Shown here piece after piece: positions 1 to 6,078 of a stretch of 8,067 nt of DNA. The DNA is from Oscillospiraceae bacterium (GTDB taxonomy: Bacteria; Bacillota; Clostridia; Oscillospirales; Oscillospiraceae). Positions within the stretch are counted from its first letter, which is position 1; each line of letters starts with the position of its first letter. The stretch is from positions 1 to 8,067 of the forward strand of contig CACXBO010000107.1 of NCBI GenBank assembly GCA_902765975.1, given 5' to 3'. The notes below the pieces were generated by a model, which searched no databases, was not told the DNA's origin, and saw only the letters and a program-made list of their open reading frames with translations. The position numbers were made by a program, and so were the translations under genes.

Positions 1-1
1 C

Positions 2-133
2 GTAAGCCCGCAGTTTTTCGCATGGATAACGGGCTTCGGCGCCGAGGCGCGGATAACCGCGCCGGAAAGCGTAGTGCGTGAAATGCGGGCGCATATAGCC
101 TCCGTAGCCGCAGCGTACAGCCAGGCTGAATAA
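2..133 (+). CDS. WYL-domain transcriptional regulator, C-terminal fragment
   Basis: This is the 3' end of a gene that enters from the left edge; 43 codons are visible before a TAA stop. The peptide opens with SPQFFAWITGFGAEARI and continues as a charged helix ending in AAAYSQAE. This matches the C-terminal extension (WCX) of WYL-domain regulators, in which a hydrophobic 'F..W...FG..A.v..P' segment is followed by an amphipathic helix. WYL proteins are usually DNA-binding regulators with an N-terminal helix-turn-helix and a ligand-sensing WYL domain, but neither part is in view. The gene converges on hypA and ends just before the shared hairpin. The assignment comes from a short stretch, so the family is probable rather than certain, and no target can be proposed. 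Confidence 0.7.
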   Translation, partial: VSPQFFAWITGFGAEARITAPESVVREMRAHIASVAAAYSQAE

Positions 134-165
134 AAAACACCGCCGCTCCCTTTTGGGGAGCGGCG
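134..165 (-). terminator. Rho-independent terminator of the hyp operon
   Basis: A perfect 10-bp GC-rich stem (141-150 with 156-165) encloses a 5-nt loop. Read on the minus strand it begins 5 nt after the hypA stop codon and is followed by GTG and a run of six T (complement of 134-139), the classic intrinsic terminator layout. On the plus strand the same hairpin follows the WYL-regulator stop by 7 nt, but its downstream sequence TTCGTTCAATT is a poor U-tract. It therefore probably works well for the operon and only weakly for the convergent gene. Confidence 0.85.
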
Positions 166-170
166 TTCGT

Positions 171-566
171 TCAATTCAGGTCTTCCGTTTCAAAAGAGCT
201 CTCGCCCTCTTCTCCGTCCTCGCTCTCCGCCTCTATCTCCTTGATAATGCACTCGTTTCCCGAGAGAAGCCACGTCTCTCCGGACTTGCAGTAGGGACAC
301 TCGCGCCCGTATTTAACAGTCTCGTAGGTCCTGCCGCAGCCGTCGCACCAGGTAACGGCGGGGATAGTCTCAAGCCTCAGCTCGCTATCAGCGAGGACGG
401 GATGCCGCGGCTTGAAATAATTCCAGCAGTCGATGAAATAATCCGTCATTATCCCGCTCACCTCTCCGACCTGAAGGGTAACGGAGCCTATCCTCGTCAG
501 TCTCTGCTCCTTCGCCGTCTCGTTCAGGGTCTCTGCAAGGTGGAGGACTATGCCCATCTCGTGCAT
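171..566 (-). CDS. hypA: HypA nickel metallochaperone
   Basis: HypA/HybF family protein of 131 residues that binds Ni(II) and passes it, together with HypB, to a nickel enzyme, classically the large subunit of [NiFe]-hydrogenase and in some bacteria urease. The N-terminus MHEMGI carries the invariant Met1-His2-Glu3 nickel site. The structural zinc site is two CxxC pairs, Cys74/Cys77 and Cys90/Cys93, in the usual positions. The family is normally about 113-118 residues; this one has an extra acidic tail from about residue 110 to 131, rich in Glu and Asp. The ATG lies 1 nt after the stop of the upstream flavoprotein, with a purine-rich AAGAAGAG ahead of it, so translation is probably coupled. 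It is the last gene of the operon and is followed directly by the terminator. Family assignment is firm; the client enzyme is unknown. Confidence 0.95.
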   Translation of the reverse strand: MHEMGIVLHLAETLNETAKEQRLTRIGSVTLQVGEVSGIMTDYFIDCWNYFKPRHPVLADSELRLETIPAVTWCDGCGRTYETVKYGRECPYCKSGETWLLSGNECIIKEIEAESEDGEEGESSFETEDLN

Positions 567-567
567 A

Positions 568-3348
568 TCAGCTCTTCTTTCCGAAAAGTATCCTCGCCTC
601 GCGCTTTACGGCGTAGGCGGCGACCTTGCCCATCTTATCCTCGCAGCGTATCATATTCGAGGCGTCGGGCAGATCGCGGGTCAGGTGTATCGCGTCGAAT
701 TCGCAGCGCGTGGTGCAGAGTCCGCAGCCTATGCAGCGATTGAGATCGACGACGGTAGCTCCGCAGCCGAGGCAGCGCGCCGCCTCGGTTTTTACCTGCT
801 CCTCGGTGAGCGGCAGGCGGAGATCGCGGAAGGTCTCCGTGGCCTTTCCCGGCTTTCTGCCCGGTATCTGGCGCTTCGCGTTGTCGAAGCTCTCGATAAC
901 AATATCGTCCTTATTGAGCTCCCTGAATTCGCGGAGATCCCGCGCTATCCTCTGGCTCTGACCCTCGTGAACGGCTCTGTGCATGCTCTCCGCTCCCGCT
1001 CTTCCGGAGGCTATCGCATCGATAGCGAAGCGGGCTCCGTAGGCTATGTCGCCGCCGACGAAAATATCCTTCGCGCTCGTCTCAAAGGTGACAGGATCGT
1101 AGATGATCGCGCCGTTCGGCTTTCTCGCAATATCCACTCCGTCCAGCAGTCCGCCCCACGCCGCGCTCTGGCCTATGGCCTCGAGGACGCTTTCGCACTC
1201 TACAGTTACCGTGTCGTTCTCGTCGTACTCCGGGGAGAATCTGCGGTTTTCGTCGTACACTCTCGTGCATCTCTTGAATACGACTCCCGTGACCTTTCCG
1301 TCCTCTGTGAGTATCTCCTTCGGACCCCAGCCGTTTCTGACCTCGATGCCCTCCTCCTTCGCCTCTTCGACCTCGTCGGCGGCTGCGGGCATCTCCTTTT
1401 CGCTCTCAAGGCAGAGCATGGTGACCTTGCCGTCAGTCGCTCTCGCGGCGCTTCGCGCAACGTCCACGGCGACGTTTCCTCCGCCTATAACGACAACGTC
1501 GCCCCTGAGCCTGAGACCGTTATCCTGATTTATCCGGTTAAGGAAGTCAACTCCGCTCTCAACGCCCTTCGCATCCTCGCCGGGAACTCCGGCTCTGCGT
1601 CCGCCCATAAGTCCGATGGCGATATATATCGCCTTATATCCGTCCCTGCGGAGAGAGTCTATCGTAACGTCGCGTCCGACCTCCACTCCGCAGCGTATTT
1701 CAACGCCCATCTGACGGAGAACGTCGATCTCCGCCTCGATAACGTCCTTTTCCAGTCTGAACGAGGGTATACCGTTCGTGAGCATACCGCCCGCTCTCTT
1801 CTCCTTCTCGAAAACGGTCACGTCGTAGCCGCGCTTGCGGAGGTAGTAGGCGCAGGAAAGACCCGCGGGGCCGGCTCCGACGACTGCCATCTTATAGTCT
1901 GGGCCCCACATGCCTCCGTCGTCCTTCTCGCATACGGGAACGTATCTCCGCTCCGCCGAGAGCTCCTGCGCGGCGATGAATTTCTTTATCTCGTCTATCG
2001 CGACAGGCTGATCGACGGTCCCTCTCGTGCAGGCGTCCTCGCAGCGCCGGTTGCAGACGGCTCCGCAGACGGCGGGGAATGGGTTATCCTGCTTAATAAG
2101 CTTGAGAGCCTCCATATATCTGCCCTCCGCCGCCATCCTGACGTAGCCCTGTACGGCGAGATGGGCAGGGCAGGCTGTCTTGCAGGGCGCGGTGCCGGTA
2201 TCGTAGCAGTTTATCTTCGCGTCCTCACGGTAATTGACGTTCCAGTTGTCCGCAGTCCACTTATTTGAATCCGGCAGCTTGGTGAGCGGGTATTTCACCT
2301 CTCCCTCCCTCGTGCAGAGCTTCTGACCGAGCTTCGCCGCGCCGACGGGGCAGACCTCGACGCACTTGCCGCAGGCAACGCATTTCTCCTTCTCAACGTG
2401 GGCTCTGTATGCGCTGCGCGACATATTCGGCGTGTTGTAGAGCTGGCTCGTTCTGATGGCGTTGCAGACGCCGGGAGCGCAGTTGCAGATGGCGACTATC
2501 TTCTCCTCGCCGTCGATATTGGTTATCTGATGCACGAAGCCGTGGCGCTCAGCTCTCTCAAGTATCTCCATAACCTCGTCGTAGGTTATGTATCTGCCCA
2601 TATTGCGGTCGACGCAGTATTCCGCCATATCCCCTACGCCTATGCAGAACTCTCCGTTTATCTCGCCGGAGCCCTCGCCGCGCATCGACTGCTGCTTGCG
2701 GCAGGTGCACTGACCGACTGAGTATTTATCGTATTTTTTGAGCCAGTGTGAGATATGCTCGACGCTCGCGGACCGGCTCTCATTTTCAATAGCCTTCTCA
2801 ACGGGTATAACGTGCATACCGACTCCCGCGCCTCCGAGGGGTATCATCGGAGTCACGTTCTCAAGCGGCATCTGCGTCATAAGATTGAAGAAGGTGGCAA
2901 GATTCGGGTGCTGCGCCGTAAGCTCGTCGTTCATCATCATAAACTCGGCGGAGCCCGGCACGAAGATCGGCACGTTGTACTGCTTATGCTTATCCTCGTT
3001 CTCCCTGTTCATCTCAAGAACGCCCACCCAGCAGAGGTGGTCTATCATCCGCTGGCACTCCTCCTCGGTCATATTGTTCATCCTTGCGAGGGTCGGCGTG
3101 TCGTAGGATACGCGGGTCTTTTTGAAGTTTAGAAGGAATTTGGCCTCCTCCTTCGTCAGCACCTCGTCGAGCGCCCAGTATTCCGGGTCGTCCGTCTTCA
3201 TGCTGCGCGTGTATTTAACGAGGTATCTGTCGGTTATCATCATGCCGAGCTTGAGAATGAGCTTTTCCTTCTCCTTGTCCGGCGCCCTGTAATTTGGATC
3301 CTGCTTAAAGTCACGCTCGTTTACCATTCTGTTCTTCTGTTCTTTCAT
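568..3348 (-). CDS. Large multi-cluster Fe-S/FAD pyridine-nucleotide oxidoreductase (GltD/NfnB-like core)
   Basis: A 926-residue cytoplasmic flavoprotein with four visible parts. Residues about 1-320 are a region I cannot name fully, ending in a Cys-rich segment (Cys214, 216, 235, 245, 288, 290, 295, including CTC and CNC motifs). Residues 323-333 form a ferredoxin CxxCxxCxxxCP motif. Residues about 380-460 match the Fe-S domain of GltD, NfnB and dihydropyrimidine dehydrogenase (Cys389, 393, 428, 432, 436, 440). Residues about 485-795 are the two-dinucleotide flavoprotein core: GAGPAG at 491-496 for FAD, GGGNVA at 622-627 for NAD(P), and the closing VGGD FAD motif near 764-767. The C-terminus adds Cys859/862 and CIGCGLCTTRC at 872-882, another ferredoxin-like site. 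The protein should move electrons between NAD(P)H, FAD and several [4Fe-4S] clusters; partner and direction are unknown. I chose the ATG at 3348 because it overlaps the hypB stop as ATGA and has a G-rich ribosome site; a GTG 36 nt upstream is less likely. Confidence 0.9.
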   Translation of the reverse strand: MKEQKNRMVNERDFKQDPNYRAPDKEKEKLILKLGMMITDRYLVKYTRSMKTDDPEYWALDEVLTKEEAKFLLNFKKTRVSYDTPTLARMNNMTEEECQRMIDHLCWVGVLEMNRENEDKHKQYNVPIFVPGSAEFMMMNDELTAQHPNLATFFNLMTQMPLENVTPMIPLGGAGVGMHVIPVEKAIENESRSASVEHISHWLKKYDKYSVGQCTCRKQQSMRGEGSGEINGEFCIGVGDMAEYCVDRNMGRYITYDEVMEILERAERHGFVHQITNIDGEEKIVAICNCAPGVCNAIRTSQLYNTPNMSRSAYRAHVEKEKCVACGKCVEVCPVGAAKLGQKLCTREGEVKYPLTKLPDSNKWTADNWNVNYREDAKINCYDTGTAPCKTACPAHLAVQGYVRMAAEGRYMEALKLIKQDNPFPAVCGAVCNRRCEDACTRGTVDQPVAIDEIKKFIAAQELSAERRYVPVCEKDDGGMWGPDYKMAVVGAGPAGLSCAYYLRKRGYDVTVFEKEKRAGGMLTNGIPSFRLEKDVIEAEIDVLRQMGVEIRCGVEVGRDVTIDSLRRDGYKAIYIAIGLMGGRRAGVPGEDAKGVESGVDFLNRINQDNGLRLRGDVVVIGGGNVAVDVARSAARATDGKVTMLCLESEKEMPAAADEVEEAKEEGIEVRNGWGPKEILTEDGKVTGVVFKRCTRVYDENRRFSPEYDENDTVTVECESVLEAIGQSAAWGGLLDGVDIARKPNGAIIYDPVTFETSAKDIFVGGDIAYGARFAIDAIASGRAGAESMHRAVHEGQSQRIARDLREFRELNKDDIVIESFDNAKRQIPGRKPGKATETFRDLRLPLTEEQVKTEAARCLGCGATVVDLNRCIGCGLCTTRCEFDAIHLTRDLPDASNMIRCEDKMGKVAAYAVKREARILFGKKS

Positions 3349-4028
3349 TTTACCCTGTCCCCCCTGTAAGGTAGTTCCCTCCACGCCGTAAGCCTGCCTT
3401 CTAAAAACCGTTCCAAAGCCTCCATTCCCTCCCCGGTCTTTGCGGAAACGGGATATATCTCAATAGCCGGATTGAGCTTTTTCGCCCTCTCTCGGCATTT
3501 TGCGATATCAAAGTCAAAATATGAAAGCGCGTCGCATTTAGTTATAACGAGAGCGTCGCTCTCGCGGAATATGAGAGGGTACTTCAGCGGCTTGTCGTCG
3601 CCCTCGGGAACGGAGAGTATCATAAGCTTCATTCCCGCGCCGGTATCGTACTCCGCCGGACAGATGAGATTCCCCACGTTCTCCAGAAAGACGAGGTCAA
3701 GCCCCTCCTCTCCCATCTCGCGAAGCGCCTCCGCCGTCATATATGCGTCCATATGGCACATACCGCCCGTGTGTACCTGTATTGCCCTCGCGCCGAGCGC
3801 CTCTATCCTCTCGGCGTCGACTGCGGACTCGATATCCGCCTCCATAACGCCTATCCTCGTATCGCCCATATCGCGTATGAGCCGAGATAGAAGAGTCGTT
3901 TTTCCGCTCCCCGGCGAGCTCATAAGGTTCACGAGCAGCACGCCCGCCTTTTTCATTCTCTCCCTGAGCGCCTCCGCCTCTGCGCCGTTCGCGGCGAGCA
4001 CGTTTTTTCCCAGCTCTATTATCTTCAT
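3345..4028 (-). CDS. hypB: HypB-family nickel-insertion GTPase, second copy
   Basis: HypB GTPase of 227 residues; the family hydrolyses GTP during nickel transfer with HypA. Visible motifs are the P-loop SSPGSGKTT (37-45), the family signature HTGGMCHMDA with metal-binding Cys91-His92, and LENVGNLICPAE with Cys123. The G4 motif is TKCD at 163-166 rather than the usual NKxD, and SAKTGEG at 195-201 fits G5. The N-terminus has no CxxCGC and no His-rich stretch, so a high-affinity or storage nickel site is not evident. It starts with an ATG that overlaps the previous hypB stop as ATGA, preceded by a strong AGGAGGG ribosome site 7 nt away. It ends by overlapping the flavoprotein start, again as ATGA. 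It is clearly paralogous to the neighbouring hypB but diverged over most of its length. Confidence 0.95.
   Translation of the reverse strand: MKIIELGKNVLAANGAEAEALRERMKKAGVLLVNLMSSPGSGKTTLLSRLIRDMGDTRIGVMEADIESAVDAERIEALGARAIQVHTGGMCHMDAYMTAEALREMGEEGLDLVFLENVGNLICPAEYDTGAGMKLMILSVPEGDDKPLKYPLIFRESDALVITKCDALSYFDFDIAKCRERAKKLNPAIEIYPVSAKTGEGMEALERFLEGRLTAWRELPYRGDRVK
3358..3365 (-). promoter_or_regulatory. Ribosome binding site of the large flavoprotein
   Basis: AGGGGGGA on the minus strand, 9 nt before the ATG at 3348. Together with the ATGA overlap with the hypB stop it favours this start over the GTG at 3384, which would place the ribosome site inside the coding region. Confidence 0.6.
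3577..3631. repeat. 55-bp block identical to 4221-4275 (hypB copy 2)
   Basis: This segment of the second hypB matches positions 4221-4275 of the first hypB base for base, including third codon positions. It encodes the conserved KLMILSVPEGDDKPLKYP segment. Flanking segments that encode equally conserved protein, such as LENVGNL-CPAE, differ at many synonymous sites. The identity is therefore more than protein conservation explains and suggests gene conversion. Confidence 0.85.
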
Positions 4029-4681
4029 TTTCCCGCCCTCCTCTCGACATAGGCGGCGAGAGCCTCAAAGCCCTCTCCCGTCTTTGCGGAAACAGGGAAG
4101 ACCGGCATGTCCGGATTGAGCTTTGATACCCGCTCGCAAAGCGCCTCCATATCGAAGTCGAAAACGGGCAGCGTGTCGAGCTTATTGACGATAAGCGCGT
4201 CAGATACCGTGAACATAAGCGGGTACTTCAGCGGCTTGTCGTCGCCCTCGGGAACGGAGAGTATCATAAGCTTCAAATCCGCGCCTGTGTCGAACTCGGC
4301 AGGGCAGACGAGGTTTCCCACGTTCTCGAGAAATATGAGATCGAGCCCGTCGGTACCGAGCCTCTCAAGCCCTCTTTTAGTCATATCCGCGTCCATATGG
4401 CAGAGCCCGCCGGTGTGGAGCTGGATAGCCCTCGCTCCCGCCGCCTCTACTCTCGCGGCGTCTGTCTCTCCGTCCGCGTCGGCCTCCATAACGCCTATTC
4501 TGAATTTATCCTTCAGTAGCTCGATAAGCCGCTCAAGCGTCGTCGTCTTCCCCGCCCCCGGAGAGGCCATTAAATTTATGAAAAACGCGCCCTTCTCCCT
4601 GAGCATCTCGCTAATTTCGCGCGCCGCTCTCTCGTTGTCGGCCAAAATGCGCTCCTTCGTCTCGAACACTTCGTAATTCAC
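4025..4681 (-). CDS. hypB: HypB-family nickel-insertion GTPase, first copy
   Basis: HypB GTPase of 218 residues, the first of two tandem copies. It carries the P-loop ASPGAGKTT (39-47), HTGGLCHMDA with Cys94-His95, LENVGNLVCPAE with Cys126, a canonical NKLD G4 motif at 166-169 and SAKTGEG at 198-204. By its guanine-binding motif it is the more orthodox of the pair. As in the other copy, the N-terminal CxxCGC nickel site of the E. coli type and His-rich runs are absent. The start is a GTG 18 nt after the stop of the upstream FAD dehydrogenase; no other Met or in-frame start suits the N-terminus MNYEVFETKE. A run of seven G lies 8 nt ahead of this GTG. The two copies may act as a heterodimer or serve different clients; the sequence alone cannot tell. 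Confidence 0.95.
   Translation of the reverse strand: MNYEVFETKERILADNERAAREISEMLREKGAFFINLMASPGAGKTTTLERLIELLKDKFRIGVMEADADGETDAARVEAAGARAIQLHTGGLCHMDADMTKRGLERLGTDGLDLIFLENVGNLVCPAEFDTGADLKLMILSVPEGDDKPLKYPLMFTVSDALIVNKLDTLPVFDFDMEALCERVSKLNPDMPVFPVSAKTGEGFEALAAYVERRAGK
4221..4275. repeat. 55-bp block identical to 3577-3631 (hypB copy 1)
   Basis: Direct-repeat partner of 3577-3631, lying 644 bp away in the same orientation inside the tandem hypB paralogue. The identity stops abruptly at both ends (C versus A on the left, A versus T on the right). Confidence 0.85.
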
Positions 4682-4689
4682 CGGGCTCG

Positions 4690-4696
4690 CCCCCCC
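4690..4696 (-). promoter_or_regulatory. G-run ribosome binding site of the first hypB
   Basis: Seven consecutive G on the minus strand, 8 nt before the GTG start at 4681 and just after the stop of the upstream gene. It is an unusual Shine-Dalgarno without A, at the expected distance. Confidence 0.5.
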
Positions 4697-4699
4697 GCG

Positions 4700-6070
4700 T
4701 CATATTTCTTCCGCTATCTCGCGCGCGACGAAAACTCCGCTCGCGCTCGCGTGTGAGAGCGAATGAGTAACTCCGCTCCCGTCTCCGATTATATACAGAC
4801 CGGGTATCTGAGTTTCAAGCCTCTCGCTTAGCTTGACCTCCATGTTGTAGAACTTGACCTCCACACCGTAGAGCAGCGTGTCGTCGTTCGCAGTTCCCGG
4901 CGCGATCTTGTCGAGGGCGTGTATCATCTCGATAATGCCGTCGAGTATCCTCTTCGGCAAAACGAGGCTCAGGTCGCCTGGAGTGGCGGAGAGAGTGGGA
5001 CGCACAAAGCCCTCCTCGATACGCTTCACCGTACTGCGTCTGCCCCTCTCAAGGTCGCCGAAGCGCTGGACTATAACCCCGCCGCCCAGCATATTCGACA
5101 GCCGCGCTATCGATTCTCCGTAGCCGTTTGAGTCCTTGAAGGGCTCGGAGAAATGTTTTGAGACGAGCAGGGCGAAGTTGGTGTTCTCCGTCTTTTTAGA
5201 GGGGTCCTCAAAGCTGTGTCCGTTCACTGTGACTATCCCGTTCGTGTTCTCATTCACCACGATCCCGTTCGGATTCATGCAGAAGGTGCGGACGGGATCC
5301 TCGAACTTTCTCGTTCTGTATACAATCTTGCTCTCGTAGAGCGTGTCAGTTATGTGGCTGAAAATCGCGGCGGGTATCTCGACGCGAACTCCGAGGTCGA
5401 CTCTGTTCGACATCGTCTCTATTCCGAGAGACGAGCAAACGCTCTCCATCCACTTCGAGCCGCTGCGTCCCACGGAGACGACGCATTTTTCCGTCTGCGC
5501 CTCGCGCCCGTCGCAGATAACTCGAAAGCCCTTTTCTTCCCTCTCGATAGCCCTCACCGGGCTGTTGAAGAAGATATCCATACCGTCCTTCAGCTCGGCG
5601 TAGAGGTTTTCAAGCACAATGTAGTTTATATCCGTGCCGAGGTGACGCACGGAGGCGTCGAGCAGAGTTAGCCCGTTTCTCATACAGAGCTTCTTGAACT
5701 CGCTGCCCGCCGTCGAATAGAGCTTCGTGCCCTCTCCGCCGTGAGCGAGGTTTATCTCGTCCACATAGCGCATAAGCTCAAGGGCGGTCTCGCGTCCGAC
5801 GTACTGATACAGCGTGCCGCCGAAATCGTTCGTTATGTTATACTTCCCGTCGGAGAAGGCTCCAGCCCCGCCGAAGCCGTTCATAATGGCGCAGGTCTGG
5901 CAGCCGATGCACTTTTTGATCTTCTTTCCGTCTATCGGACAGCGGCGCTTTTCAAGGGGATTTCCCGCCTCGAAGAGAGCTATCTTCGCATCCGGTCTTC
6001 TCCTGAGCAGCTCGTAGGCGGTAAATATGCCGCCGGGTCCCGCTCCTATTATTGCAACGTCGTATTTCAT
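4700..6070 (-). CDS. FAD-dependent dehydrogenase of the COG2509 type
   Basis: A 456-residue flavoprotein resembling the uncharacterised FAD-dependent dehydrogenases of COG2509. The N-terminus MKYDVAIIGAGPGG is a Rossmann FAD-binding motif (GxGxxG at 9-14). The C-terminus carries GLYIIGDGSGVTHSLSHASASG (about 424-445), the second FAD-contact motif, in which a bound flavin normally faces the GD. Four cysteines cluster at 44, 54, 57 and 60 (RRCPIDG, then KKCIGCQTC), followed by the family-typical NGFGGAGAFSDGK; they could bind a metal or Fe-S cluster or be redox active. No membrane segment or signal peptide is seen. The ATG follows the aminopeptidase stop by 8 nt with only a weak GAGA-like ribosome site, so translation may be coupled. 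Substrate and acceptor are unknown; its place before hypB hints at a redox role in the same process, but many operons mix functions. Confidence 0.85.
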   Translation of the reverse strand: MKYDVAIIGAGPGGIFTAYELLRRRPDAKIALFEAGNPLEKRRCPIDGKKIKKCIGCQTCAIMNGFGGAGAFSDGKYNITNDFGGTLYQYVGRETALELMRYVDEINLAHGGEGTKLYSTAGSEFKKLCMRNGLTLLDASVRHLGTDINYIVLENLYAELKDGMDIFFNSPVRAIEREEKGFRVICDGREAQTEKCVVSVGRSGSKWMESVCSSLGIETMSNRVDLGVRVEIPAAIFSHITDTLYESKIVYRTRKFEDPVRTFCMNPNGIVVNENTNGIVTVNGHSFEDPSKKTENTNFALLVSKHFSEPFKDSNGYGESIARLSNMLGGGVIVQRFGDLERGRRSTVKRIEEGFVRPTLSATPGDLSLVLPKRILDGIIEMIHALDKIAPGTANDDTLLYGVEVKFYNMEVKLSERLETQIPGLYIIGDGSGVTHSLSHASASGVFVAREIAEEI

Positions 6071-6078
6071 TATCTATC

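Noticed and set aside
1082..1460. Short minus-strand Arg-rich open frames inside the flavoprotein gene (1082-1270, 1206-1460).
   Set aside because: They are out-of-frame readings of the same gene, low in complexity and without ribosome sites or homology that I recognise.
550..2268. A 572-codon open frame on the plus strand opposite the large flavoprotein.
   Set aside because: It is the antisense shadow of a GC-rich gene with strong codon bias; its product has no recognisable domain, and the minus-strand gene has full Fe-S and FAD motifs.
3349..3384. An upstream GTG start for the flavoprotein, adding 12 residues.
   Set aside because: The ATG at 3348 has the ATGA overlap and a well-placed G-rich ribosome site; the extension would overlap hypB by 40 nt.
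3472..4676. Two plus-strand open frames (3472-4119 and 4107-4676) whose products share a similar Ser-rich segment.
   Set aside because: They lie antisense to the two hypB copies in the same relative frame, so their similarity just mirrors the hypB duplication.
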